A stretch of DNA of 64,000 nucleotides from positions 1-64,000 of the forward strand of contig NZ_JAIOKB010000006.1 of the NCBI RefSeq assembly GCF_019898765.1, given 5' to 3'. The notes beneath the pieces were generated by a model, which had not been told where the DNA came from, did not search any database, and worked only from the letters and a program-made list of their open reading frames with translations. The stretch is from Sphingomonas yunnanensis. Lineage in GTDB: Bacteria > Pseudomonadota > Alphaproteobacteria > Sphingomonadales > Sphingomonadaceae. Of the stretch, positions 9,708 to 18,714 are shown piece after piece (positions within the stretch are counted from its first letter, which is position 1; each line of letters starts with the position of its first letter). The position numbers were made by a program, and so were the translations under genes.

Positions 9708-10769
9708 TCAGGCGAGACGAGCCGACCGGCCTTCCATGAACTGACCGCTGAACAAGCGCCGCTCGGGCGGGATGCGGGCGTCCTCGACGCGCTCGAGCAG
9801 CATGTCGACCGCCGCCTGGGTCATGCGTCGGACCGGCTGGCGGATCGAGCACAACCGATAGCTGTTCCATCCTGCGGGATCGGTGCCGTCGAAACCGACA
9901 ACCGAGAGATCCTCCGGAATCCGCAGCCCGAAGCGGTCCCGCGCGGCGTCGATCGCGCCGATGGCCATGAGATCGTTGACGCACACGACCGCGTCGAGTT
10001 GCTCCGCCTCCGCCATCAGCGCAATCATCGCGTCGCCGCCGCTGGCGTAGCTGAAGTCGCCGCGCTGTTCGGGAACGATGGTGATCCCAGCTTCACCAAG
10101 CCGCGCCAGCGCGGCGCGGCGACGTTCCTCTCCGACGTAGCTGTCTGCCGGCCCGGCGACGACGGCGAAGCGCCGATGACCGGCCGCCAGGAGCCGCTCG
10201 ACCAGTTCGCGCTGCCCCGCCACCGAGTCGCACGCGACCGACGTCGCCGGAGCGCGGCTGCTCAGGCGATTGTAGAGCACAAGCGGCACGCGGTGGGCGA
10301 TGAACTGCTCGACCTGAGGGTCTGTCAGATGCGCGGCGCAGATCACGCCGTCTACGCTGTGCCGCCACACCTGCTCCAGCACGCCGTCCACGTCACTCTC
10401 CGCCTCGAGCGAGAACAGCAACATTCGCAGGTCGCGCTCCGTCAGGCGATGGGACAGCTCCGCGAGAACCTCGGGGTAGTGGAGCATCGTCAGGCTCGAC
10501 ATGATCACCGCGACCAGGTGCGTGCGTCGCGAGATCAGGCCCTGAGCCAGCGCGTTGGGGCGATAGCCCAGCTCGCCGGCGGCCTTCATGATGCGCTGAC
10601 GCGTCGCCGAGGAGATCGAGCCATTCGGCGAGAAACACCTCGATACGGCGGATTGTGACACGCCGGCGCGGCGGGCGACGTCGTAGGAAGTCGCCCGCTT
10701 CGGCGCGTGCGTGAGCGCAGTCGCCTCATCGCCGGGCGCCTCACCGTCATCGCGTCTGCGTCCAGCCAA
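9708..10769 (-). CDS. LacI family transcriptional regulator
   Basis: 353 residues with a TTG start proposed at 10769. The N-terminal helix-turn-helix is TSYDVARRAGVSQSAVSRCF. The hinge helix region reads YRPNALAQGL, followed by a periplasmic-binding-protein-like effector domain with LVAVIMSSL, SVVGFDGTDP and a typical C-terminal IRQPVRRM. The open frame continues far upstream on the opposite strand of a HisD-like gene. The TTG start follows a G-rich stretch and gives the usual length. An operator lies between this gene and the divergent HisD-like gene, implying autoregulation. It is the obvious candidate binder of the six TGCATTCGAATGCA-like sites. Confidence 0.92.
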   Translation of the reverse strand: MAGRRRDDGEAPGDEATALTHAPKRATSYDVARRAGVSQSAVSRCFSPNGSISSATRQRIMKAAGELGYRPNALAQGLISRRTHLVAVIMSSLTMLHYPEVLAELSHRLTERDLRMLLFSLEAESDVDGVLEQVWRHSVDGVICAAHLTDPQVEQFIAHRVPLVLYNRLSSRAPATSVACDSVAGQRELVERLLAAGHRRFAVVAGPADSYVGEERRRAALARLGEAGITIVPEQRGDFSYASGGDAMIALMAEAEQLDAVVCVNDLMAIGAIDAARDRFGLRIPEDLSVVGFDGTDPAGWNSYRLCSIRQPVRRMTQAAVDMLLERVEDARIPPERRLFSGQFMEGRSARLA

Positions 10770-10787
10770 CCGTGCCCCCGTGACAAC

Positions 10788-10801
10788 TGCATTCGAATTC
10801 A
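10788..10801. promoter_or_regulatory. Putative LacI-family operator 3
   Basis: TGCATTCGAATTCA matches 13 of 14 positions of the island palindrome. It lies in the 84-base divergent gap between lacI-type regulator and HisD-like paralog 2, placed to control both. Confidence 0.75.
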
Positions 10802-10853
10802 ATAACGTCGCGTCAGCATCGCACGTCGCGACGCTCGCAGGGAGACGACGCAC

Positions 10854-12161
10854 ATGGCCGATACGGCGCCGCAGGGGTTCGAGCACAGCACCACGTATGT
10901 CAAGGCGCCGGCGCGCGACTCGATCGCCGATACGGGCGACGTGGTCGGCATCGTCGAGGCCGTCCTCGCGGACGTGAAATCGCGCGGCGACGAGGCGGTG
11001 CGCGAATATTCGATCAAGTTCGACCGTGCGGAACTCGACCGGTTCGAGGTCACCCACGAGGAGAGACTCGCCGCGGTGTCTGCGCTGGACCAGCAGACGC
11101 GCGCGGATACCGAGTTTGCTATCGAGAACGTGCGGCGATTCGCCCAGGCGCAGCTTGCGACCATGCTGCCGCTCGAAGTGGAGCCGCTGCCCGGCCTGCA
11201 TCTCGGACATCGCGTGATCCCGATCGAGCGGGTGGGCGCCTACGTGCCAGGCGGGCGCTTCCCGCTGCTTTCAGCGCCGATCATGACGATCGTGCCGGGC
11301 AAGGTGGCAGGCTGCGACGAAGTGGTCGCATGCCTTCCACCCAACGCGCACCAGGCGATGATCGCGGGGTGCCATCTCTCGGGCGCCGACCGCATCTTCC
11401 GGATCGGCGGGGCCCAGGCGATCGCCGCGATGGCGTTCGGAACGGCGAGTGTGCCCCAGGTGAACAAGATCGTCGGGCCCGGCAATGCCTTCGTCAACGA
11501 GGCGAAGCGGCAGGTGTTCGGACCGGTGGGCATCGACCAGCTCGCCGGACCTTCGGAGATCTTCGTGCTGGCGGACGCGAGCGGCGACCCCCGCCTCATC
11601 GCCACGGACCTGCTCGCCCAGGCGGAGCATGACGTGCGCACGCGCGTCGGCCTGATCACCACCGATCGCGCCGTGGCAGAAGAGACCGCGCGCGAGGTGG
11701 AGCGTCAGCTGGTGACGTTGGCGACCGCGAAGATCGCGGGTGAGAGCTGGGCCAACTACGGCGAGATCGTCCTCTGCGCCGACGAGGCCGCGATGATCGC
11801 CTACTCCGACCATGTCGCGGCGGAGCATCTCCAGGTGCATACGACCGACGCTCATGGGCTGGCCGCCAAGCTGCGGAACTATGGATCGCTGTTCATCGGA
11901 GAGAACGCCAGCGTCGTCTATTCGGACAAGACGGTGGGCACCAACCACACGCTGCCGACGATGGGCGCGGGGCGCTACACGGGCGGACTATGGGTCGGCA
12001 GCTACGTCAAGATCGCCACGCACCAGTGGCTTTCGGACGAGGCGGTGCTGAAGGTCGGCCCGCCTGCCTCGCGCCAGAGCGCGAGCGAGGGGCTGGATGG
12101 CCACATGAAGGCGGCGCAGGTCCGGGTCGACCGACTGCACCAGGCTGCGAGTCTGGCCTGA
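10854..12161 (+). CDS. Histidinol dehydrogenase-like NAD-dependent oxidoreductase, paralog 2
   Basis: 435 residues of the HisD fold. Key positions are present: QAEHDVR, AEHLQVHT, the Asp in [13 protein letters not shown], and the late His in LDGHMKAAQ. It is divergent from the LacI regulator and transcribed alone. It aligns end to end with paralog 1 (shared YVPGG, FPLL/YPLL, GPGNAFV.EAKRQ.FG), with a similar N-terminus once paralog 1 starts at 1380. Two such enzymes in one regulon suggest two successive alcohol oxidations or different stereoisomers. The ATG follows AGGGAGACGACGCAC. Confidence 0.87.
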   Translation: MADTAPQGFEHSTTYVKAPARDSIADTGDVVGIVEAVLADVKSRGDEAVREYSIKFDRAELDRFEVTHEERLAAVSALDQQTRADTEFAIENVRRFAQAQLATMLPLEVEPLPGLHLGHRVIPIERVGAYVPGGRFPLLSAPIMTIVPGKVAGCDEVVACLPPNAHQAMIAGCHLSGADRIFRIGGAQAIAAMAFGTASVPQVNKIVGPGNAFVNEAKRQVFGPVGIDQLAGPSEIFVLADASGDPRLIATDLLAQAEHDVRTRVGLITTDRAVAEETAREVERQLVTLATAKIAGESWANYGEIVLCADEAAMIAYSDHVAAEHLQVHTTDAHGLAAKLRNYGSLFIGENASVVYSDKTVGTNHTLPTMGAGRYTGGLWVGSYVKIATHQWLSDEAVLKVGPPASRQSASEGLDGHMKAAQVRVDRLHQAASLA

Positions 12162-12169
12162 GGCTGGAA

Positions 12170-12199
12170 GGGGGCGGAGGGCGAAGCCGGACCGCCCCC
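12170..12199. terminator. GC-rich hairpin between convergent genes
   Basis: GGGGGCGG pairs with CCGCCCCC across a short loop, directly between the HisD-like paralog 2 stop and the convergent MFS gene stop. No T tract follows, so a bidirectional terminator is likely but unproven. Confidence 0.45.
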
Positions 12200-12224
12200 G
12201 GGCGCTCCGATCGCTGCCGACCTT

Positions 12225-13508
12225 TCAGCTGGCGTCCCGCACCGATGCTGAGGCCGGGACGAGGGGATCGGCGGCTGGCATCGAGCGCTCCTGCACCTTC
12301 GACCGGAGCGTCTCGCGCTGGCTGAGCCAAATCAGGGCGGCCGCTGCGAAGGCCGCAGCGGCCGACGCCATGGCGGCGGGCAGGCCGTAGCGGTCGGCGA
12401 GCAAGCCCGTCGCGAGCGGCGCGAAGAAGCTGATGATGCGTCCCCAGTTAAAGATCGAGGCAGCCGTGGAGCGTAGGTGGGGCGGATACAGCTCGGCCAG
12501 CCACGGACCCCAGATCACGCTGGAGCACAGCATCGATCCGTAGATGAGCCCGACGAGACGGAACAGTGTCAGGCTGGTCGGCATCGAAAGATACACGAGG
12601 ATAGCGACCGACGCGACAAGGAAGCCGCTGGCGTTGAAGCGCCGGCCGAAGCGATCCGCCGCCCAGCCCCAGGCGAAGCCGCCGATGATGTTACCTGCGA
12701 ACTGCCAGGCGACGAGGTTCCCGGCCGCACCGGCCGACAGACCGCGTACGCCGGTGAGATAGGTCGTGAGCCACCCGCTATATGCCTGATAGCCGAAAAA
12801 GTTCAGCCCGGTCATCGTCGCAAGCAGCAGCGTCTGTCGGCGAACCGCAGGGTGAAACAGCTCCCGTACCGGCAGCTTCTCGCCGCGCGTGACGTGCCGG
12901 TCGACCGGTGATCCTGCGGGAATAAGAAGCAGCATGACGCCAGCGAGAAGCAGCGGCGGCACGCCGCCGATCCAGAGCAGGAGATGCCAGTCATGACCGC
13001 CCAAAGCGCCCAGGGCCAAGCCGAGCGCGACGATGGACGAACTGAAGCATGCGTTGAGCATGCCGGCCACCCTGCCGCGCAGATGCTCCTCGAACAGATT
13101 GACGTAGATGCTGACCCCTACGGGGAAGACGCCCCCGGTGAAGAGGCCGAGCACGAAGCGCTGGGCAAGCAATTGCGGATAGCTCGCCACGAGTAATCCG
13201 GACAGCAGCGAGAGGCCGTAGCCCATGATGATCGCGGCGGCTACGTTGCGCCGGCCAAAGCGATCGGCGAGTTGTCCGATGAGGATCGCGCCGATCAGCG
13301 CTCCCGCTCCCTGCGCAGAGTAGGTCGAGCCAGCCTGGACGAGCGTCAGGCCGAGAGCGCTGCGTTGGAACGGTCGCAGCACGTCCACGCTGTTCCAGGC
13401 CCAGCCGTAGAGGAACTCGCCGAGCATCAGCGCCGCGAAGATGGCGAGGCGTCGACCGCGGGAAAGCGATCGTGCCTGCCTCGGTGTCGTCTGGTTCTCG
13501 TGCGCCAT
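12225..13508 (-). CDS. MFS transporter, paralog 2
   Basis: 427 residues and about 12 membrane segments. Signature GQLADRFGRRN and second-half WAADRFGRRF. It resembles paralog 1 along its whole length, including LLLATMTGLNFFGYQAYSGW. It is transcribed alone, divergently from TonB receptor paralog 2. An operator variant lies 27 bases upstream of its ATG. It likely imports the same or a related substrate, or a periplasmic product of the amidase/hydrolase branch. Confidence 0.9.
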   Translation of the reverse strand: MAHENQTTPRQARSLSRGRRLAIFAALMLGEFLYGWAWNSVDVLRPFQRSALGLTLVQAGSTYSAQGAGALIGAILIGQLADRFGRRNVAAAIIMGYGLSLLSGLLVASYPQLLAQRFVLGLFTGGVFPVGVSIYVNLFEEHLRGRVAGMLNACFSSSIVALGLALGALGGHDWHLLLWIGGVPPLLLAGVMLLLIPAGSPVDRHVTRGEKLPVRELFHPAVRRQTLLLATMTGLNFFGYQAYSGWLTTYLTGVRGLSAGAAGNLVAWQFAGNIIGGFAWGWAADRFGRRFNASGFLVASVAILVYLSMPTSLTLFRLVGLIYGSMLCSSVIWGPWLAELYPPHLRSTAASIFNWGRIISFFAPLATGLLADRYGLPAAMASAAAAFAAAALIWLSQRETLRSKVQERSMPAADPLVPASASVRDAS

Positions 13509-13534
13509 CCCGTTCCTCTCTCGAGACGTTAGAT

Positions 13535-13548
13535 TGCATTCGCATTCC
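13535..13548. promoter_or_regulatory. Putative LacI-family operator 4
   Basis: TGCATTCGCATTCC matches 11 of 14 positions. It lies 27 bases upstream of MFS paralog 2. Confidence 0.6.
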
Positions 13549-13676
13549 GTTGTAAACAGGCTTGCGTCGGTGCACCCGAGAAGAGCCGTCGGGTCGGAAG
13601 ACGATATCCTCCGCAGCGCTTAGCCAGTCGGTAGCAATATATAGCAACTTTCTACCGCTTCCCACTTGCCCGGGCA

Positions 13677-13690
13677 TGCATCCGCATGCA
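13677..13690. promoter_or_regulatory. Putative LacI-family operator 5
   Basis: TGCATCCGCATGCA matches 12 of 14 positions and has intact outer arms. It lies 64 bases upstream of TonB receptor paralog 2, in the divergent gap that also holds operator 4. Confidence 0.65.
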
Positions 13691-13753
13691 TTCTCCCGCC
13701 GAGCCGAGAGTCGCGCTGGGGAGGCGCGTGTCGGCCAATGGGAGGGAAGGGCG

Positions 13754-16108
13754 ATGAAGAGCATGCTGTGGCTTCGAGATGCGTCGGTGCTGGCTCTTGC
13801 TGCGGTCGGGCTCGGCACGGTGCCCGCGGCGGCGCAGGAGGCGCCCGCGTCGACGCCGGTCGAGGCGAGCGCGTCGCAACAGTCATCGTCCTCGGCGGAC
13901 CAGACCGGAGATCTCCTGCCCGGCGACGTGATCGTCACGGCGCAGCGCCGGGCCGAACGGCTGCAGGACGTGCCTATCTCGATCACGGCGGTCAGCGGGG
14001 CGGATCTTCAGCGCCTCCACGCCGACAATGTCGGCCGACTGGAGTTCATCGCGCCGGGCTTCACCTGGGGTAGCCAGGGATCGGATTCGTTTCCGGCCAT
14101 CCGCGGCGTACGCACGAGCCTGGTCAGTGCACAGAACGACCCTGTGATCGGCTTCTACATCGACGGCATCTACCAGAGCCGCACGCAGCAGCAGAGCATC
14201 CCGCTCTTCGACATCGCCAGGGTCGAGGTGCAGCGCGGGCCGCAAGGCACGCTTTACGGCCGGAACACCTTCGGCGGCAATCTGAGCGTCGTCACGGCGT
14301 CGCCGACCAACAAGGTCGAGGCCGGGCTGAACGTCGACTTCGGCAACTACAACTCGCAGCGGGTCGACGGTTTCGTGAACGCGCCGCTCAGCGACACGCT
14401 CGCCCTGCGCGTGGCCGGTGTCTATCAGGACCACGACGGCTACGTCCGCAGCACCGCCGGCGTGGAGCTGGCCGATCTCAAGGAATATGCCGGCCGCGCT
14501 TCGCTGAAATGGACTCCGGACAGTCAGTTGGAGATCGAGCTGCACGGCGGCTTCTGGCGTCGTGACGATGCGGGCGCAGGCTCCTACGGCTACAAGGTAG
14601 CGGGTACGCTCATCAATCCGCAGACGGGCTACCAATCCATCAACGGCGTGCCCTATGCCGTGAACCCGTCGGTGAAGAACGGCTCCGTGCTCGTGAACGG
14701 CGTCGACGTCGGCGTGGCGGTCACGCCCGGACCCTATACCAACGACTGGGACTATCAGCCATTCGAGCATCTCAGCGAGAACTATGGTTCGGGCACGATC
14801 AGCTACGATCTCGGCGGTGCATCGGTGAGATCCATCACGGGCTACACCTTCTTCCGCGCGCACCGCAGCGCCGACAACGACCAGAGCAGCGTGGTCTTCC
14901 AGGCGCCGGCGATCGGCTTCGGTTCGGGGCAGCAGGAGCCCAACACGCGTGCGAAGACGTTCACGCAGGAGGTGCAGCTGGTCTCCAACAGCACCGATCC
15001 GTTCCAGTGGATTGTCGGCGGCTACTACCTGCACGATGACATCTTCGAGACGTACCAGCAGAAGATCGACGCACCGGGCTCCACCGTCCCAGGCTTCCGC
15101 GCCGACGCCGCACTAAAGACGAACGCTTATGCCGCTTACGCGCAGGGAACCTATGCCATCGTGCCCGAGACGCTGCGCGTCATTGGCGGCATTCGTTACT
15201 CGTACGAGAAGAAGTCGTTCGACTTCGCCGACTTCGCGGACGGCATTCCCAACACATACGAGTTCACGACCCCATACAGCGTCACCTCCGGTTCGCCGTC
15301 TTTCGACAGCGTGACCTGGCGGGCCGGTCTGCAGTACACGCCGGATCGCAGGACGATGGTGTATGCCACCGCTTCTACAGGCTTCGCGTCGGGCGGCGTC
15401 AACGATACCGGTGGCGATGCCGCGATCCCGGCGTCGTACACGCCTCAGAAGGTGAACGCCTACGAAGCGGGCATCAAGAACCAGTTCCTGAACGGACGCA
15501 TCCAGACCGAGCTGGCGCTCTATTACAACAAGTACACCGATCTGCAGATCAACGTGTACACACCGCTGGTGTCGTACTTCGGCAGCGCCGGTCGAGCGCG
15601 AAGCTATGGCGGGGAGGTGACGGTGCGCACGCTGCCGTTGCCGGATCTGCACATCGACGTCACAGCGGCGTATCTCAACGGTAAGTACACCCGCTACATC
15701 AGCGGCAACAACTTCTTCGGCGCGTCGAACGGGCAGGATCCGGTCTCGCTTGATCTGGCGGGGCGCCGCATCCCACAATCGCCCAAGCTGAAGACGACCG
15801 TCGCGATATACTACGACATCAATCTCGGGAGCGCGGGTACGATCGCGCCCTACGCCAACTGGTTGCATTCGAGCAGCTATTTCACGACGGACTTCAACAC
15901 CGTGCTCGATTTCCAGGAGGCGTATGACAAGTTCGATGTGTCGCTGCGCTGGACCGAGGCAGGCGGCCGTTTCTACGTCGAGGGCTACGGCAACAACGTC
16001 ACAGACCGGGCGGTTCTGCTGAGCGCCGTGGTAGGACGTGCCCAGCGCGTGCAGGTCTCTTACGGGCCGCCGGCGACCTACGGGGTACGTGCGGGCGTAA
16101 GGTTCTGA
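13754..16108 (+). CDS. TonB-dependent receptor, paralog 2
   Basis: 784 residues with a start at ATG 13754 behind GGAGGGAAGG. The open frame extends 64 codons further upstream, but the operator lies there. Signal peptide ends near PAAAQE. TonB box region DVIVTAQRRAERLQD, plug with QRGPQGTLYGRNTFGGNL, then a barrel ending VRAGVRF. The plug is close to that of paralog 1 (shared GFYIDGIYQSRT / GYFIDGIYQSRT), so the receptors are related but not recent duplicates. Outer-membrane uptake of the island's substrate or a variant of it. Confidence 0.92.
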   Translation: MKSMLWLRDASVLALAAVGLGTVPAAAQEAPASTPVEASASQQSSSSADQTGDLLPGDVIVTAQRRAERLQDVPISITAVSGADLQRLHADNVGRLEFIAPGFTWGSQGSDSFPAIRGVRTSLVSAQNDPVIGFYIDGIYQSRTQQQSIPLFDIARVEVQRGPQGTLYGRNTFGGNLSVVTASPTNKVEAGLNVDFGNYNSQRVDGFVNAPLSDTLALRVAGVYQDHDGYVRSTAGVELADLKEYAGRASLKWTPDSQLEIELHGGFWRRDDAGAGSYGYKVAGTLINPQTGYQSINGVPYAVNPSVKNGSVLVNGVDVGVAVTPGPYTNDWDYQPFEHLSENYGSGTISYDLGGASVRSITGYTFFRAHRSADNDQSSVVFQAPAIGFGSGQQEPNTRAKTFTQEVQLVSNSTDPFQWIVGGYYLHDDIFETYQQKIDAPGSTVPGFRADAALKTNAYAAYAQGTYAIVPETLRVIGGIRYSYEKKSFDFADFADGIPNTYEFTTPYSVTSGSPSFDSVTWRAGLQYTPDRRTMVYATASTGFASGGVNDTGGDAAIPASYTPQKVNAYEAGIKNQFLNGRIQTELALYYNKYTDLQINVYTPLVSYFGSAGRARSYGGEVTVRTLPLPDLHIDVTAAYLNGKYTRYISGNNFFGASNGQDPVSLDLAGRRIPQSPKLKTTVAIYYDINLGSAGTIAPYANWLHSSSYFTTDFNTVLDFQEAYDKFDVSLRWTEAGGRFYVEGYGNNVTDRAVLLSAVVGRAQRVQVSYGPPATYGVRAGVRF

Positions 16109-16147
16109 CGAGCCGGTCGGGGCCGGTCGCCTGCGAGCGGCCGGTCC

Positions 16148-17509
16148 TCAGAGTGTAGGTGTAGGGCGGGGGGCGGACGCCTCGATCACTCGGCTCAGCG
16201 CGAACAGCGTCGTTTCCGCGTGGGGTCGGGCGAGGAGCTCTGCCGATAGCGGCATACCTCCGCTCGTCCGTCCTACCGGCAAAGCGAGTGCCGGCCAGCC
16301 GCTGCACGCGGCGAGCTCGGGAGCCCAGCCACCCTTGGGGTTGTCCATCGAGGAAGGCAGGACTGCAGAGGGCGGGTAGAGGAGGGCGTCGAAGCCGTAG
16401 CGATCCATCACTCGGGCCAGGGCGCCTCTTAGCTCGGCGTGGAGCGCGAGTATAGCGGCTCTGACCGAATTGCTTCGCGGTGCCGCACGCGCTCGCAGGA
16501 CCTCTTCATACTCGAGGAGAAAGCGTCGCTCCGCGATCACCGCCGCCACTGAGTCGGGAGCGGTGCCCGGCCGGAAGTTACTTCCGAGGTAAGCATCGAA
16601 CGCGGAGCCGAATTCCTCATCCACGATATGGGCGCCGCGCGGCAGGACCTCGTTCGGCAGGTCCGGCGCCACGGCGACCTCAACCCCTGCGGCGCGCAGT
16701 GCGGCGATCGCGTTGTCGATCCCTGCGTCGATCTCAGCGGACGAACCGAGCAGCTGCGAAAGAATCCCGACCCGCATGCCGGCGAAGGGGACCGGCAGTA
16801 GCGACGTCGGCGCCGCGAGCAGGCCGAATATCGTCTCGGCATCGTTCACGCTGCGGGTGATCGTCCCGACTGTGTCTGTGGAAGGCGCGAGAGGTGCTAC
16901 GCCGGCAGTCGGGATCACGCCCCAGGTTGGTCGCAGTCCCACTAGGCCGTTGTAGGCGGCCGGTACGCGGATCGAGCCACCCGTGTCGGTACCAAGCCCG
17001 GCCAAGGCGAAGCCGGCCGCGACCGCGACGGCGGTGCCACCGCTGGAACCGCCCGACGTTACAGCCGGCGCGAAGGGGTTGCGCGTGTCACCACCGAGCG
17101 AACTGCGGGACCGGATCTCGAAGGAAAATTCCGATAGGTTCGTCTTGCCGACCACGATAGCGCCCGCGGCGAGGAGGACGTCCAGCGCGGGAGCGGTTCG
17201 CCAAGGCAGGGCGGCGGCGAGAGCGCGGCAGCCCGAGGTGGTCGGCATTCCAGCCAGGTCGATGTTGTCCTTTACCGCGATCGGCACGCCGTGAAGGGCG
17301 CCCAGCCGCTCGCCCCGTCGCCGCGCGCCATCGCGATCGCGTGCTACGTCCTGCGCGTCCGGGCTGACGCGGAGCATGGCGGAAAGTAACAGGCCGACGC
17401 GGTCGTGCGCGGCGATCCGGGCGAGACACGCCGCGACCGCTGCGCCCGCGCTGTTCCGTCCAGCCTCACAGCTGCTCAGGAAGGCGCTGATGTCGTCGCC
17501 GTCGTCCAT
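16148..17509 (-). CDS. Amidase signature family protein
   Basis: 453 residues. The Ser-cisSer-Lys triad is visible: Lys in IAVKDNIDLAG, cis-Ser in TSGGSSGGTA, and nucleophile Ser in GTDTGGSIRVPA. Length fits amidase-signature hydrolases (GatA-like, amidases, aryl/acyl amidases). The start ATG 17509 (MDDGDDIS) is preferred over the longer open frame. It is downstream of the hydrolase/SnoaL unit on the same strand (63 bases from the stop at 17572) and probably co-transcribed, so an amide bond is probably hydrolysed in this pathway. No signal peptide is evident, so it should act in the cytoplasm. Confidence 0.88.
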   Translation of the reverse strand: MDDGDDISAFLSSCEAGRNSAGAAVAACLARIAAHDRVGLLLSAMLRVSPDAQDVARDRDGARRRGERLGALHGVPIAVKDNIDLAGMPTTSGCRALAAALPWRTAPALDVLLAAGAIVVGKTNLSEFSFEIRSRSSLGGDTRNPFAPAVTSGGSSGGTAVAVAAGFALAGLGTDTGGSIRVPAAYNGLVGLRPTWGVIPTAGVAPLAPSTDTVGTITRSVNDAETIFGLLAAPTSLLPVPFAGMRVGILSQLLGSSAEIDAGIDNAIAALRAAGVEVAVAPDLPNEVLPRGAHIVDEEFGSAFDAYLGSNFRPGTAPDSVAAVIAERRFLLEYEEVLRARAAPRSNSVRAAILALHAELRGALARVMDRYGFDALLYPPSAVLPSSMDNPKGGWAPELAACSGWPALALPVGRTSGGMPLSAELLARPHAETTLFALSRVIEASAPRPTPTL

Positions 17510-17571
17510 CGGCTGCCGATCCGATCGAGAAAAAGTGAGGCGGCGCGCGCCGGAGCGCACGCCGCTCCGCG

Positions 17572-18714
17572 TCAGCCGGCAGCGCGCTGCAGGGCCGCGA
17601 GCTTGATCTGCGCCAGCATCGACAGCTCGTCGTAGACCGCCCATTCGTCGATAATCTTGCCGTCGCGGATGTGATAATGGCTAACGCCCATGACGAACAG
17701 CGGGTGGCCGGTCGGGGCGCCGAGCGGCCCGTAGCCGAGATGATGCCCGTCTAGCGTCCAGCGTATGGCGTATTTCGTGCCGCCTTCCTCACTCTCGACC
17801 GAGCAGATGTGCTGGGGCACGTAGAAGCCGTCCGGGATGAGCGCGATGAGCCGCATCGTCTGCTGCAGTACCGCCGCCACGCCGTAATACTCGCGCATAA
17901 GCGGTCCGTGCCACTGGCAATTTGGTGCGTAGAGCTCGTGGATGCGCCCGAACATCCGCTTGTTGTAGATGTGATGGAGGTCGCGTAGCAGCTGCGCCTC
18001 GCCCTCGCTGTGAGCGATGGACGTGTCCGCGTCGGTCTCGGGCGGGTATTGGCCCAGGAGACGCCGGTTCTCGACGACCTCCATGATCGGCTCACCCGCC
18101 TCGAACTTTCGGACTGCGATGTCCTGCGCATAGGCGTGCGGGTCCAGGCCGAGTTGGATCACCGGGCCCATGTTGTCGCGTACGATCCACTCCTTATAGA
18201 TCTTGTTCTCCAGGATCATGCAGTCGGCGACCGTCCGCGTCAGGAAGGTGCGCCCGGTCGGCTTGCCGTACATGCCGTATTGCGAATGCCGCCCCTGTCC
18301 GTGCGTCATGTGGCTGGTATAGAAGCCATCGCGATCGTTGCCCCGCCAGATGACCTGCTGCGCGAGGCCGCGGCGATCCGGAAACTCGACGAGGCGCTGG
18401 ATCGTGTCGCGGATGTGCGTCTCGCGGTCGTACATCGTCCCCATGGTAGTGTAGGCGACGCAGTTGTGCGTGTAGTGCGTGTAGATGAGCCCGACGTCGC
18501 GCTCGTCCCAGATCCGGTGGGTGCAGCGGACGATGTAGTCAACGATGTCGGTGTAGATCGGGTCGAAGCCGCGCATGCCCTGAACCCGCTCGCGGTCGGT
18601 AGGGACCAGTTCGGTGAAATCGCGGCGCTCGACCTGAAGGACGGCGGCGTTCTGCTGGCCGTCATCCGTCGCGGGCGGTTGGCTGGACTGATCGTGCGGT
18701 GCGGCCTTGGTCAT
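17572..18714 (-). CDS. Double SnoaL-like (NTF2-fold) protein, internal start of the fused frame
   Basis: 380 residues if translated from the internal ATG at 18714, which has a strong AGGAGACGAG site. Two NTF2-like halves are suggested by repeated patterns: YTHYTHNCVAYTTMG in the first and LYAPNCQWHGPLM in the second, each followed by a beta-rich stretch and a W-containing end (KEWIVRDN, IDEWAVYDE). SnoaL-like proteins act as cyclases, hydratases or isomerases, or bind small molecules. No catalytic residue can be assigned. It is probably a pathway enzyme of the island. Confidence 0.7.
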   Translation of the reverse strand: MTKAAPHDQSSQPPATDDGQQNAAVLQVERRDFTELVPTDRERVQGMRGFDPIYTDIVDYIVRCTHRIWDERDVGLIYTHYTHNCVAYTTMGTMYDRETHIRDTIQRLVEFPDRRGLAQQVIWRGNDRDGFYTSHMTHGQGRHSQYGMYGKPTGRTFLTRTVADCMILENKIYKEWIVRDNMGPVIQLGLDPHAYAQDIAVRKFEAGEPIMEVVENRRLLGQYPPETDADTSIAHSEGEAQLLRDLHHIYNKRMFGRIHELYAPNCQWHGPLMREYYGVAAVLQQTMRLIALIPDGFYVPQHICSVESEEGGTKYAIRWTLDGHHLGYGPLGAPTGHPLFVMGVSHYHIRDGKIIDEWAVYDELSMLAQIKLAALQRAAG